Shown here in pieces: positions 7,966 through 16,588 of a DNA stretch of 64,000 nucleotides (position 1 is its first letter; every line of letters begins with the position of its first letter). The notes under the pieces were generated by a model. It had not been told where the DNA came from and ran no database searches. It saw nothing but the letters and a program-made list of their open reading frames with translations. A program made the position numbers and the translations under genes. Location: contig JADLDB010000062.1 in NCBI GenBank assembly GCA_020846875.1, forward strand, positions 113,508 to 177,507, read 5' to 3'. Origin of the DNA: Myxococcales bacterium (lineage in GTDB: Bacteria; Myxococcota; Myxococcia; Myxococcales; Myxococcaceae).

Positions 7966-8631
7966 ATGGCGGCGATGTCCCGCGCGTCCCGCTTCGACAA
8001 GCTCGAGAACGAGCGCCGGCCGGCCGCCGAGCAGAAGTCCGGCGCCTCCCTCGAGCGCTTCAGCGAGGCGCCCGCCCCCGCGCCTCTGGAGGACCAGGCG
8101 CCCGGCCCGGCCGGCACCCTGGACCGCTTCTCGTCCGACGGCAGCGACGCCGTGCGGACCAACGACGACGAGCTGGCGGCCCTCCCCTTCCTGGTGTGCC
8201 CCGCGTGCGGAGGTCAGGCGGGCAAGTTCGACGTGTCCTGCTTCAACTGCGGCACGCGGCTCGACACCCGCGAAGCGCGCGCGCACAACCTGGAGCGGCT
8301 GAAGGGGCTGGAAACCGAGCGCGCGGAAGAGCAGGCCCGGGTGGAGGCAAGACGCGAAGCGGAGATCGCCGACGCCGCGCAGCTTCGCCAGGGCCAGCGC
8401 GCAGTGCTGGAGAAGCAGCTCGACGACATCAAGCGCGCTCACGGCGGAGGCAACGACGAGCTGATCCGCTACGTCGGGGTGTGGATCGCCATCGTGGTGA
8501 GCGCGGTGCTGGCGATGCAGCTGTCCGGCGGGCTGCGCTTCTTCTTCGCGCTGCTGACCCTGGTGCTGCTGGCGACGCGGCTCCCGGTGGGTGCGTGGAA
8601 AGTGCTGGGGAAGCACATCGATCGACGGTGA
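7966..8631 (+). CDS. Zinc-ribbon, coiled-coil, two-TM membrane protein
   Basis: 221 aa; function unknown. The N-terminus (about 1-70) is charged and Pro/Ala-rich, likely disordered. Residues about 78-98 hold CPACGG...CFNCG, a treble-Cys-pair zinc ribbon (CxxC-x12-CxxC). A Glu/Arg/Ala-rich helix follows (about 100-155), probably a coiled coil, then two hydrophobic helices (VGVWIAIVVSAVLAMQL and FFFALLTLVLLATRL) near the C-terminus. The zinc ribbon would face the cytoplasm. The second in-frame Met (MSRASR) is an equally good start. No operon partner is obvious; it lies 36 bp after the GMC gene on the same strand. Confidence 0.75.
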   Translation: MAAMSRASRFDKLENERRPAAEQKSGASLERFSEAPAPAPLEDQAPGPAGTLDRFSSDGSDAVRTNDDELAALPFLVCPACGGQAGKFDVSCFNCGTRLDTREARAHNLERLKGLETERAEEQARVEARREAEIADAAQLRQGQRAVLEKQLDDIKRAHGGGNDELIRYVGVWIAIVVSAVLAMQLSGGLRFFFALLTLVLLATRLPVGAWKVLGKHIDRR

Positions 8632-8647
8632 ACCCCAAGGAGGGCTG

Positions 8648-8901
8648 ATGGCGCGCGTCGCGGGCCTTGGCGGGGTGTTCTTCAAGTCGAAGGACCCGAA
8701 GAAGCTGGGGGCGTGGTACCGCAAGCACCTGGGAGTGGACGTGCGGGACTGGGCCGGCGCGGCGTTCGACTGGAGGGAGGGCGCGAAGGTGAAGATCGAC
8801 AGGAAGCCGATGGAGGTGAGCGCTTCGCCTGGGTCTACGATCCGGAAGGCCGCGAGCTCGAGCTGTGGGAGCCCGCGCCCGTGTCCCGGCGGAAGAAGTA
8901 G
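8648..8901 (+). pseudogene. VOC (glyoxalase-fold) protein, internally deleted and frameshifted
   Basis: The start is sound: AAGGAGGG lies a few bases before the ATG. The first ~40 residues (VAGLGGVFFKSKDPKKLGAWYRK and HLGVDV) are the opening beta-alpha unit of a VOC protein. The C-terminal signature FAWVYDPEGRELELWEPAP is present but in a different frame. The central ~40 residues expected between FDW and the second beta-alpha-beta unit are missing. So there is one deletion of about 120 nt plus a frame change, and this is not a single sequencing indel. The stop at 8901 abuts the convergent gene. VOC proteins need both halves for metal binding, so no activity is expected. Confidence 0.72.
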
Positions 8902-9561
8902 TCAGTCGAAGGGCGGCAGGCGCCCGTCCAGCACCACGCGGCGGCGCTGAATGGAGGTGACGCCTGCGCGGCGGGCGATGACCAGCGCGCGCTCGCACTC
9001 CGCCCAGACCAGCGGGCCCAGCACCTGCCAGTGGGACGGATCCACCACCGTGAGCTCCAGCGCGCTCAAGGTGAACTCGAGGCCCGGAAGCTTCGCAGCC
9101 AGCGCGGTCCGCGTCGCCGGCACCAGCGCGTCGGTGAGCGGTTGATCGGCGGTCGGCCCCAGCAGCACCGCGAAGCCGTCGGTGTGAAGGCGCACCACCT
9201 TGGCGCGGGGGCAGACGGACTTCATCGCCTCCACCATCGCCCGGAGCGCGGCGTCACCGGCGGGCAGACCGTGCTCCATGTTGAAGACGGTGAACTCCAG
9301 GGGATCGACCAGCACCGCGCCCAGCACCCAGCCGTCGGAGTGGCCGTGGGTGGACAGATCGTACTCCTCCTTGAGCAGCGACCCGTCCTTGAGCGCCAGG
9401 GCGTGGAAGGCCCCGGACACCGCGTCCGGGTAGCCGCGGCGGTGCAGCTCCGCGTCCACCACCTGATCCACCAGCCACGACGGCCCGTCGGGTCGTCCCT
9501 GCGCGGTGGGGAACAGCGCCAAAAGGGCCTTCGCGCTGCGCTCGGAGATGGAGTGCGTCAT
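8902..9561 (-). CDS. GGDEF-like domain protein lacking the catalytic motif
   Basis: 219 aa, ATG at 9561. The segment AVLVDPLEFTVFNMEHGLPAGDAALRAM parallels the diguanylate-cyclase D.D.FK.IND..GH..GD..L pattern. VRLHTDGFAVLL stands where R.GGDEFAVLL should be, and ECERALVIARRAG matches the terminal ADRALY.AK..G helix. The signature GGDEF is thus replaced by HTDGF, so cyclase activity is not expected. It could bind GTP or c-di-GMP, or act as a protein-interaction domain. No sensor domain or membrane segment is present. A PilZ protein lies 5 kb away but is not in the same operon. The fold call is by eye only. Confidence 0.6.
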   Translation of the reverse strand: MTHSISERSAKALLALFPTAQGRPDGPSWLVDQVVDAELHRRGYPDAVSGAFHALALKDGSLLKEEYDLSTHGHSDGWVLGAVLVDPLEFTVFNMEHGLPAGDAALRAMVEAMKSVCPRAKVVRLHTDGFAVLLGPTADQPLTDALVPATRTALAAKLPGLEFTLSALELTVVDPSHWQVLGPLVWAECERALVIARRAGVTSIQRRRVVLDGRLPPFD

Positions 9562-9655
9562 GTCCGCCCGCGTACGCGAGGCCCGCGCGCCCCGCAACTG
9601 GCCGTGCGGCGCTGGGCCGCGAGACAGCCGCCCCCTGCGCCGGTAAGGAAGCGCC

Positions 9656-10768
9656 ATGCAGCCGCGAGACATCGCCCTGGTCGTCATCGTCGGACTGGCG
9701 CTCGGCCTGGCGGCCCTCTTCGCGTTGAGGAAGCTGGGGCCGGCCGACGGGTCCGCCGCGGAGTCGTACGCGCACCAGGCGGACAAGGCGGAAGCGCTGC
9801 CCGAGCTCTGGCCGGTGCCGGACTTCAGCTACCTCGATCAACACGGCAAGACGGTGACGCCCCAGGCGCTGCGCGGGCAGGTGTGGGTGGCCAACTTCAT
9901 CTTCACCCAGTGCCGCACGGTGTGCCCCTTGCTCACCTCGAAGCTGGTGCAGCTGCAGCGGCTGCTCGCGGGGGTGGACGTGCGCTTCGTGTCCGTGTCC
10001 GTCGATCCCGCGCACGACTCACCCGAGGTGCTGAGGGCGTACCAGGACAAGTGGGCGCCGGAGGAGACGCGGTGGACGTTGCTCTCCACTGACGAGAAGA
10101 CGCTGGCGGCCACGGCGGCGGGGTTCAAGATCGCCGCGGCGCAGTCCGACAGCGGCGTGGATCCGATCATCCACAGCGCCGTCTTCGTGCTGGTCGACGG
10201 CCGGGGCGTGGTGCGCGGGGCCTTCTCCAGCGAGGACCGGGCCGACTTCCTGGCGCTGGTGAAGGCGGCGAAGAAGCTGGCGGGCCAGGAGACGAAGCAG
10301 GCGCCCGCGCTCGCGGTGGATGGGCCGTCGCTCTACCACCAACTCTCCTGCGCCGGGTGCCACGAGCGGCCGGACCTGGCGCCTCCGCTGGGTGGGCGCG
10401 CCGGGAAGCGCCAGGAGCTCACCAACGGGCAGTTGGCCGTGTTCGACGACGCGTACGTCACCGAGTCGATCCTCACCCCACAGGTGAGGATGGTGCGCGG
10501 GTACACCCTGCTGATGCCGGCATACGACGCGCTGCTCGACGAAGCGCGGCTCAAAGCGCTCGTGGACTACGTGATGGCGATGCCTGCCCCTCCGGAAGAG
10601 AGCGCCGGCGCGGCGCGCGTCGAAGCCGATCCCGTGTGCCACATGAAGGTCCGCGTCACCGACAGCACGCCCACGACGAGCTTCGACGGCGGCACGTTCT
10701 TCTTCTGCGCCGAGATCTGCCGGGAGAAATTCCTGACGACACCGGCGGCGTTCGTCTCCTCGCCCTGA
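9656..10768 (+). CDS. SCO1/SenC thioredoxin-like, cytochrome c and YHS fusion protein
   Basis: 370 aa with an N-terminal signal anchor (about 6-26). Domain 1 (about 50-215) is a SCO/PrrC protein with copper ligands Cys86, Cys90 (CRTVC) and His173 (IIHSAVF). Domain 2 (about 225-310) is a single-haem cytochrome c with CAGCH at 232-236 and a probable axial Met287 (LLMPAY). Domain 3 (about 324-368) is a YHS domain (DPVCHMKV..., FFFCAEICREKF), a likely metal-binding module. SCO proteins deliver copper to or reduce CuA of cytochrome oxidase; the attached haem suggests electron transfer in the same chain. It acts in the periplasm, membrane-anchored. The ribosome site AAGGAAG supports the ATG. No oxidase genes are adjacent. 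Confidence 0.85.
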   Translation: MQPRDIALVVIVGLALGLAALFALRKLGPADGSAAESYAHQADKAEALPELWPVPDFSYLDQHGKTVTPQALRGQVWVANFIFTQCRTVCPLLTSKLVQLQRLLAGVDVRFVSVSVDPAHDSPEVLRAYQDKWAPEETRWTLLSTDEKTLAATAAGFKIAAAQSDSGVDPIIHSAVFVLVDGRGVVRGAFSSEDRADFLALVKAAKKLAGQETKQAPALAVDGPSLYHQLSCAGCHERPDLAPPLGGRAGKRQELTNGQLAVFDDAYVTESILTPQVRMVRGYTLLMPAYDALLDEARLKALVDYVMAMPAPPEESAGAARVEADPVCHMKVRVTDSTPTTSFDGGTFFFCAEICREKFLTTPAAFVSSP

Positions 10769-10769
10769 T

Positions 10770-10799
10770 CCTCTCCTCCCGATGGGGAAGAGGGGAGGC
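10770..10799. terminator. G/C-rich hairpin between convergent genes
   Basis: CCTCTCCTCCC-GATG-GGGAAGAGGGGAGG forms an imperfect stem with a GATG loop in the 34-bp gap between the stops of the SCO fusion (10768) and glmS (10803). It can serve both strands. It resembles the other CTCTCC/GGAGAG palindromes of this window (5948 and 55062), so it may be one member of a dispersed repeat family used as a terminator. Confidence 0.5.
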
Positions 10800-10802
10800 G
10801 CC

Positions 10803-12638
10803 TCATTCCACCGTTACGCTCTTGGCCAGGTTCCGCGGCTGATCCACGTCCGTCCCGCGCAAGTCCGCCACGTGGTACGCGAGCAGCTGCAGCGGCACGG
10901 TGGCGATGATCGGCGCCACCAGCGCGCTCGTCTTCGGAATCTCGATCACGTCGTCGGCGAGGCCCTTCACGTGGGAGTCGCCTTCCTCCACCACCGCGAT
11001 CACCAGCCCACTGCGCGCCTTCACCTCTTCGAGGTTCCCGATGATCTTCTCGTAGTGCACGTGCGGCTCCGACGGCGCCGCCACCACCACCGGCAGCTTC
11101 TCGTCGATGAGCGCGATCGGCCCGTGCTTCATCTCCCCGCCCGCGTAGCCCTCCGCGTGGATGTACGAGATCTCCTTCAGCTTCAGCGCGCCCTCCAGCG
11201 CCACCGACTGCATCGGCCCGCGCCCGAGGAACAGGAAGTCCGTCGCGTTCATGTACTTGCGCGCCACCTCCTTCACGTGCGGCTCCGCCTTCAGCACGTG
11301 CTCGACGTGGGCCGGCACCTCCGCGAGCGCCTTCAGGTGTTCCTGCGCCTGCGCCACCGTCAGCGTGCCCTTCGCCCGCCCCAGCTTGATGGCGAGCAGG
11401 TACAGCCCCACCAACTGCGTGGTGAAGGCCTTGGTGGACGCCACGCCGATCTCCGGCCCGGCGTTGGTCAGCACCGTGAAGTCCGCCTCGCGCGTCATCG
11501 CCGAGCCGACCGCGTTGCACAGCGTCATCGTCGTCGCGCCGCGCGCCTTCGCCTCGCGCATCGCCGCCAGCGTGTCCAGGGTCTCGCCCGACTGGGAGAT
11601 GGCGACGGCCAACTGCCCCTTCGTCACCAGCGGATCGCGGTAGCGGAACTCGCTGGCCAGCTCGACCTCCACCGGCAGCTTCGCCAGGTGCTCGATCATC
11701 CACTTGCCCGCCAGGCCCGAGTGGTACGAGGTGCCGCAGGCGAGGATCCACACCCGATCCATCGCCTTCACCTGCTCGTCGGTGAGCGACCAGCCGTCGA
11801 AGTGCACCGTGCCTTCGCTGCGCAGCATCCGCCCCCGCAGGGTGTCCGCCACCGCGCGCGGCTGCTCGCAGATCTCCTTGTGCATGAAGTGCTTGTGGCC
11901 GCCCTTCTCCGCCATGCCCGGCGTCCAGTCGATGCGCCGCACCGACCGCTTCGCCACCGCGCCGTCCCTCGAGAAGAGCTGCACCTGCTCCTTCATCACC
12001 ACCGCCAGATCTCCGTCCTCCATGAAGATCACGTCGCGGGTGTGCTCGAGCAGCGCCGGCACGTCACTGGCCACGAAGTTCTCTCCCTGCGAGAGCCCCA
12101 GCACCATCGGCTGCGCCTCCCGGGTGGCGACGATGCGCTTCGGATCCGCCTCCGCCACCGCCACCAGCGCGTACGTGCCCTTCACCCGGGCCACCGCCGC
12201 CTTCACCGCCGCGGGCAGGTCCTTCCCCCCCTTGAGCTCCTCGCGGATCAGGTGGGCGAACACCTCGCTGTCCGTCTCCGAGGAGAAGACGTGGCCCTTC
12301 GCCTTGAGCTCGGCCTTGAGCGCCAGGTGGTTCTCGATGATCCCGTTGTGCACCACCGACACGCCCTCGAAGGTGTGTGGGTGCGCGTTGTCGTCGCTGG
12401 GGCGGCCGTGCGTCGCCCACCGCGTGTGACCGATCCCCACCATGCCCCTGGGGGACTCCTTCTCCACCTTGCCTTCGAGGTTCCTGAGCTTCCCCGTCGC
12501 CCGCACCACGGTGAGCGCGCCGCCGTTGAGCACCGCCACGCCCGCGGAGTCATACCCGCGGTACTCGAGGCGCTTGAGCCCCGCCACCAGGATGGGCGCC
12601 GCCTGCTTGTCTCCGACGTACCCGACGATTCCGCACAT
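10803..12638 (-). CDS. glmS: Glutamine-fructose-6-phosphate aminotransferase (isomerizing)
   Basis: 611 aa, the normal length. It makes glucosamine-6-phosphate from fructose-6-phosphate and glutamine, the first step toward UDP-GlcNAc for peptidoglycan and LPS. The start is fixed by MCGIVGYVG, where the Cys after Met is the class-II amidotransferase nucleophile. RLEYRGYDSAG, HTRWATHG and HNGIIENH follow. The C-terminal half has two SIS domains (ACGTSYHSGLAGK, SQSGETLDTLAAMREA) and ends with the family tail (DQPRNLAKSVTVE). It lies 53 bp downstream of glmU in one unit. No glmS-type ribozyme was seen, as expected outside Firmicutes. Confidence 0.97.
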   Translation of the reverse strand: MCGIVGYVGDKQAAPILVAGLKRLEYRGYDSAGVAVLNGGALTVVRATGKLRNLEGKVEKESPRGMVGIGHTRWATHGRPSDDNAHPHTFEGVSVVHNGIIENHLALKAELKAKGHVFSSETDSEVFAHLIREELKGGKDLPAAVKAAVARVKGTYALVAVAEADPKRIVATREAQPMVLGLSQGENFVASDVPALLEHTRDVIFMEDGDLAVVMKEQVQLFSRDGAVAKRSVRRIDWTPGMAEKGGHKHFMHKEICEQPRAVADTLRGRMLRSEGTVHFDGWSLTDEQVKAMDRVWILACGTSYHSGLAGKWMIEHLAKLPVEVELASEFRYRDPLVTKGQLAVAISQSGETLDTLAAMREAKARGATTMTLCNAVGSAMTREADFTVLTNAGPEIGVASTKAFTTQLVGLYLLAIKLGRAKGTLTVAQAQEHLKALAEVPAHVEHVLKAEPHVKEVARKYMNATDFLFLGRGPMQSVALEGALKLKEISYIHAEGYAGGEMKHGPIALIDEKLPVVVAAPSEPHVHYEKIIGNLEEVKARSGLVIAVVEEGDSHVKGLADDVIEIPKTSALVAPIIATVPLQLLAYHVADLRGTDVDQPRNLAKSVTVE

Positions 12639-12691
12639 GCGTTTCTGTCCGCCTTGCTGTGGTGTCCGGTGGCCCCGGCCGGGCCCGCCGT

Positions 12692-14119
12692 TCACTTCGG
12701 CTGCTTCGGCTTCTCCGGCTGCTTCATCCCGTCGAGCACCTTCTTCTGGCGCTCGGCCCAGCCTTCCTTGTTCACCTGCTGCGCCCGCGACAGGGCCAGG
12801 GCCCCCGGAGGAACGTCCTCCACGATGGTCGACCCCGCCGCCACGAAGGCCCCGTCGCCCACCTTCACCGGCGCCACCAACTGCGTGTCGCTGCCGATGA
12901 AGACGCCGTCGCCCAGCGTGGTGACGTGCTTGTTCACCCCGTCGTAATTGCAGGTGATGGTCCCCGCGCCGATGTTGCAGCCGGCGCCGATCTCCGCGTC
13001 GCCCAGGTACGACAGGTGGCTGGCCTTGGTGCCCCTCTTCAGGTGCGCCTTCTTCGTCTCCACGAAGTTGCCGACGTGGACGCGTTCGTCGAGGCGCGTC
13101 CCCGGGCGCAGGCGCGCGAACGGGCCCACGTGGCAGTTCGGCCCCACCACCGCGTCCTCCAGGACACTGTACGGCTTCACCTCGGTGCCATCGCCCACGG
13201 TGGAATGCGTCAACACCGACCCCTGCCCGATGGTGACGCCGCTTCCAATCTCGCACTCGCCCTGCAGCGAGACGTTGGGGCCGAGGGTGGTGTCAGGGCC
13301 GATCTCCACCCCTTCGTCGATGAAGGTGGTGGCGGGGTGCAGGAGCGTCACCCCCGCGCGCATGTGCCTCTGGTTGAGGCGGGCGCGCAGCACCTCGGCG
13401 CGCTCGGCCAATTCGGCGCGATCGTTCACGCCCGCGGTCTCCACGTGGCCCGCCTCCACCACCGTCACCTCGCCGGCCCTGGCCGCCTGGGCCACGATGT
13501 CCGTGAGGTAGAGCTCGCCCTGCGCGTTGGCGGGGGTCAGCTTCTCCAGCGCGCCCCAGAGGAACTTCGCCTCCACGCAGTAGAGGCCGGCGTTCACCTC
13601 GGGAATAGACCTCTGCTCCAGCGAGGCGTCCTTCTCCTCCACCACGCCCTGCACGACGTGGCCGGGGCCGCGCAGCACGCGCCCGTAACCGGTGGGGTTG
13701 GGCGGCCGGGTGCTGATCATCGCCAGCGGGCCCTTCGACGACTTGTACGCGTGGACCAGGCGCTGCAGCGTCTCCAGCGAGAGGAGCGGCACGTCGCCGT
13801 AGAGGATCAGCACCGCCCCGTGGAAGCTGGTGAGCGCGCCGCGCGCGGAGGACACCGCGTCGCCCGTGCCCCGCTGCTGCGCCTGGATCGCGAAGGACAA
13901 GGGGTGCTGCGGGAAGAGCGCCGCCAGCGACGCCTTCACCTCCTCGGCCTGGTGCCCCACCACCGCAACCACCTGCTGCGCGCCCAGTTCGAAGGCTCGT
14001 GAGAGGACATGCCACGCCATCGGCCGGCCGAGCAGCGGGTGCAGCACCTTGGCCTGCTCGGACTTCATTCGGGTGCCCTTGCCCGCACAGAGCACCACCG
14101 CCGCGAGTGAAGGGTTCAT
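12692..14119 (-). CDS. glmU: Bifunctional UDP-GlcNAc pyrophosphorylase / glucosamine-1-phosphate N-acetyltransferase
   Basis: 475 aa. The N-terminal nucleotidyltransferase has [11 protein letters not shown] at about 8-18, [17 protein letters not shown] and LYGDVPLL. The C-terminal left-handed beta-helix has hexapeptide repeats (about 255-445) with the acetyltransferase region [15 protein letters not shown] and [13 protein letters not shown]. It converts GlcN-1-P to GlcNAc-1-P and then UDP-GlcNAc. A Lys/Pro-rich tail ([11 protein letters not shown]) extends the usual end. I chose the ATG at 14119 (MNPSLAAVV) rather than an upstream in-frame codon because the Rossmann strand begins right after it. 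Pathway pairing with glmS is direct. Confidence 0.96.
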   Translation of the reverse strand: MNPSLAAVVLCAGKGTRMKSEQAKVLHPLLGRPMAWHVLSRAFELGAQQVVAVVGHQAEEVKASLAALFPQHPLSFAIQAQQRGTGDAVSSARGALTSFHGAVLILYGDVPLLSLETLQRLVHAYKSSKGPLAMISTRPPNPTGYGRVLRGPGHVVQGVVEEKDASLEQRSIPEVNAGLYCVEAKFLWGALEKLTPANAQGELYLTDIVAQAARAGEVTVVEAGHVETAGVNDRAELAERAEVLRARLNQRHMRAGVTLLHPATTFIDEGVEIGPDTTLGPNVSLQGECEIGSGVTIGQGSVLTHSTVGDGTEVKPYSVLEDAVVGPNCHVGPFARLRPGTRLDERVHVGNFVETKKAHLKRGTKASHLSYLGDAEIGAGCNIGAGTITCNYDGVNKHVTTLGDGVFIGSDTQLVAPVKVGDGAFVAAGSTIVEDVPPGALALSRAQQVNKEGWAERQKKVLDGMKQPEKPKQPK

Positions 14120-14151
14120 GTCGCGGGGTTTTGCAGACGCCCCGCTGCCGG

Positions 14152-14307
14152 TCAATGACGGGACACCCACCGGACCAGCGCCGGCCCCTGGAGGGCTGGC
14201 GGCGGCGCCGGCTTCTTGTCGGCCTGCACCTGCACCTCGAGGAAGCCAGTGCCTGGCTGCACGGCGATCTGAAAGGACGGCTTCAAGAAGAGGGTAACGT
14301 TTTCCAT
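14152..14307 (-). CDS. Small ORF, 51 aa, between the PilZ gene and glmU
   Basis: ATG at 14307 and stop at 14152, lying 11 bp after the PilZ stop and 32 bp before glmU on the same strand. A GGGAG ribosome site precedes the start. The peptide begins [16 protein letters not shown] and continues with [16 protein letters not shown], an amphipathic beta-like front and a Pro-rich end. I do not recognise it. Codon positions show the G/C-third-base bias of real genes here. It may be a small co-transcribed protein; chance is possible at this length. Confidence 0.42.
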   Translation of the reverse strand: MENVTLFLKPSFQIAVQPGTGFLEVQVQADKKPAPPPALQGPALVRWVSRH

Positions 14308-14318
14308 GCCAGGCTCCC

Positions 14319-14648
14319 TCAGGGCAGGGCGCGCGCCGCCACGAAGTCGGAGATCCGCCGCTGCTGCGACGGCGAGAGATCGAGAAAGCGGATGCCCATG
14401 CCCGCCGCCGCCAGCACGCCGCCCTGCACCGTGCGCACGACGCGGCCCAGCACCGTCATCCCCTGCGCGCCGGGCAGCTCCAGCCGCACCGTGACGTGCG
14501 CCCCCTCAGGCATCGGCGAGGGCGTCTGCACGAAGACGCCGCCGGCCGACACCTCCCGCGCGAGCGCCGTCCGGGGCTGGCTCCAGTCCCAGAAGCGCAC
14601 CGGCCCCGTGAGGGGTGCACGGCGGAAGTGACGGTGTTCAGCGAACAT
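14319..14648 (-). CDS. PilZ-domain protein
   Basis: 109 aa from the ATG at 14648; a GTG at 14681 would add 11 residues. The RxxxR motif is at residues 6-10 (RHFRR), followed by [10 protein letters not shown] in place of the usual DxSxxG and [10 protein letters not shown] near the end. These are the c-di-GMP contact elements, although the Asp/Asn of the second motif is Glu here. Single-domain PilZ proteins are common c-di-GMP effectors for motility and polysaccharide in myxobacteria. It leads a unit with a 51-aa ORF, glmU and glmS, linking it by position to cell-wall precursor synthesis. That functional link is inference. Confidence 0.85.
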   Translation of the reverse strand: MFAEHRHFRRAPLTGPVRFWDWSQPRTALAREVSAGGVFVQTPSPMPEGAHVTVRLELPGAQGMTVLGRVVRTVQGGVLAAAGMGIRFLDLSPSQQRRISDFVAARALP

Positions 14649-14801
14649 CGTGGCGCACCGTGTCAGCACACCCTGTGCCACGAGGTGAGTGTCGTTTTTT
14701 CAGTGAGTTACAGGCCTACTGGAGGCCCAGGCATGGCGGAATTGCCATGGCGACTCTTGGCCCCGCCACTCGGTTGGCGCGTGCAGCCAAGCTGCGAGGC
14801 G

Positions 14802-14850
14802 AACTGTTTCTACACCATGGGCAAACAGTGCCCGCCGTGTAGAAGCAGTT
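14802..14850 (+). promoter_or_regulatory. Long nested hairpin directly before the ggt start codon
   Basis: AACTGTTTCTACAC (14802-14815) pairs with GTGTAGAAGCAGTT (14837-14850), 13 of 14 positions. Inside, GGGCA (14819-14823) pairs with TGCCC (14829-14833). The stem ends 2 nt before the ATG at 14853 and would bury the only purine-rich stretch (AGAAG) that could serve as ribosome site. A role as a translational switch or operator is inferred. Confidence 0.55.
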
Positions 14851-14852
14851 GC

Positions 14853-16577
14853 ATGCGCTTCGCCCGATGGGTCGCCCTGACGATGCTGCTGCTGGCGTTG
14901 CCTGCCTTCGCTGCGCCGCCCTTCTCGAAGGGCGCCGTCGCCGCGGCCCACTCCACCGGCAGCGCCGCCGGGAAAGAGATGCTCGACGCCGGAGGCAACG
15001 CCATCGACGCCGCGGTGGCGGCCGCCTTCACCATGGCCGTCGTCGGCCCGTACCACTCCGGCCTCGGCGGAGGGGGCTTCGCCGTCGTCCACCTGGCGAA
15101 GGAGGGCAAGGACCTGGCCTTCGACTTCCGCGAAGTGGCACCGAAGGGGGCGTCGCGCGACATGTACGTAAGGGACGGCGCCTTCGTGCCCGCCCTCGCC
15201 ACCGACGGAGCGCTTTCGGTCGCCGTGCCGGGCGCGGTGAAGGGCTACCTCGAGCTGCACGCGAAGTACGGCAGGCTGCCCCGCGCGAAGGTGCTGGCCC
15301 CGGCGATCCGCGCCGCGACGCAGGGCTTCCCCGTCACGCCCAGGTACGTCGCCATGGCGAAGCACCGCGAGCGCTGCCTCGCCTCCGATCCCGAGGCCGC
15401 GCGCATCTTCCTGCGCCCCGGCGTGGACGGGGGGCCGGTGACGCCTGCCCTGGGCACGCTGCTCAAGCAGCCCGAGTTGGCAAAGACGCTCTGGGCCCTC
15501 GCGAAGCAGGGCGACACACCGTTCTACCAGGGCGCCATCGGCAAGGCCGTGGCCGACACCGTCCAGCGGGGCGGCGGCGTGCTGACGCGGGAGGACCTGC
15601 AGGCCTACGCCACCCGTTGGCGCGAGCCGCTCACCGGCACCTACCGCGGGCACCGGGTGGTGACCATGCCACCTCCATCCGCGGGCGGCGTGGTGCTGCT
15701 GCAGGTGCTGGGCATGCTGGAGCAGCGCGGGCCGCTCGGCCCCTCCTCGCGCGACGTGGACACGCTGCACGCCTTCATCGAGGCCCTGCGCCTCGCCTTC
15801 GTCGATCGCGCCGTCTTCATGGGCGACCCCGCCTTCACCAAGATCCCCCTCGAGAAGCTGCTGGCCCGCGACTACCTGACGGCGCAGCTCAAGCGGATCG
15901 ACTCCAGCAAGGCGACGAAGTCCACCTCGCTGATGCCAAGGGAGCTCGCCCCTCCGAAGCCGGAGCCCGCGCCCGGCGCGAAGAACACCACCCACCTCTC
16001 CGTCGTCGATGCCGAGGGCAACGCGGTGGCCCTGACCACCACCGTCAACTACAGCTTCGGCTCCTGCGTGGTGGCGAAGGGCACCGGCGTGCTGCTCAAC
16101 GACGAGATGGACGACTTCGCCGGCCAGCCAGGCGCGCCCAACTCCTACGGGTTGATCCAGGGCGAGCCCAACGCCATCGCGCCGGGGAAGATCCCCCTCT
16201 CCTCGATGACGCCGACGCTCGTCTTCATGAAGGACGACGCCTCGAAGGTGTTGCTCGCCGTCGGCTCGCCGGGAGGCTCCACCATTCCCACCACCGTGCT
16301 GCAGGTCCTCTCGCAGGTGGTGGACGCGAAGCTGGACGTGGTGCGGGCGGCCGGCGAGGGTCGGCTGCACCACCAGTGGATGCCCGACGAAGTGTGGGTC
16401 GAGCCGAACACGCTCGATCCCGCCACCGCCGCCGCGCTCAAGGCAAAGGGGCACACGCTCCGGGACCTGGGCAACCTCGGCTGGGGGGACGCGGAGGCCG
16501 TGCTGGTCGATCCCTCCACCGGGCTGCGCACCGCCGCGTCGGATCCCCGTAACGAAGGTGCGCCGTCGGGCCAGTAG
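14853..16577 (+). CDS. ggt: Gamma-glutamyltransferase (gamma-glutamyltranspeptidase)
   Basis: 574 aa periplasmic Ntn-hydrolase that cleaves or transfers the gamma-glutamyl group of glutathione and related compounds. A signal peptide occupies about 1-22 (cut after AFA). Conserved blocks include GGNAIDAAVAAAF, GLGGGGFAVVH, the DFRE segment, and the autoprocessing site NTTHLSVVD with the catalytic Thr at 379. NDEMDDFA and the glycine-rich PGGSTIPTT follow. Length is normal. An in-frame ATG at 14817 is an alternative start but would lie inside the leader hairpin loop. It diverges from the PilZ/glmU/glmS unit. Confidence 0.95.
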   Translation: MRFARWVALTMLLLALPAFAAPPFSKGAVAAAHSTGSAAGKEMLDAGGNAIDAAVAAAFTMAVVGPYHSGLGGGGFAVVHLAKEGKDLAFDFREVAPKGASRDMYVRDGAFVPALATDGALSVAVPGAVKGYLELHAKYGRLPRAKVLAPAIRAATQGFPVTPRYVAMAKHRERCLASDPEAARIFLRPGVDGGPVTPALGTLLKQPELAKTLWALAKQGDTPFYQGAIGKAVADTVQRGGGVLTREDLQAYATRWREPLTGTYRGHRVVTMPPPSAGGVVLLQVLGMLEQRGPLGPSSRDVDTLHAFIEALRLAFVDRAVFMGDPAFTKIPLEKLLARDYLTAQLKRIDSSKATKSTSLMPRELAPPKPEPAPGAKNTTHLSVVDAEGNAVALTTTVNYSFGSCVVAKGTGVLLNDEMDDFAGQPGAPNSYGLIQGEPNAIAPGKIPLSSMTPTLVFMKDDASKVLLAVGSPGGSTIPTTVLQVLSQVVDAKLDVVRAAGEGRLHHQWMPDEVWVEPNTLDPATAAALKAKGHTLRDLGNLGWGDAEAVLVDPSTGLRTAASDPRNEGAPSGQ

Positions 16578-16588
16578 GACGAGTCCGC

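Noticed and set aside
8902..9786. Longer 294-aa form of the GGDEF-like protein
   Set aside because: The extra 75 residues overlap the SCO gene antisense and are Arg/Pro-rich without pattern; ATG at 9561 fits the domain start.
10803..12691. glmS ribozyme upstream of glmS
   Set aside because: The gap to glmU is only 53 bp, too short for the ribozyme core, and the ribozyme is known mainly from Firmicutes.
14730..14752. Short inverted repeat CATGGC/GCCATG upstream of ggt as an operator
   Set aside because: Only 6-bp arms, frequent by chance in this composition.
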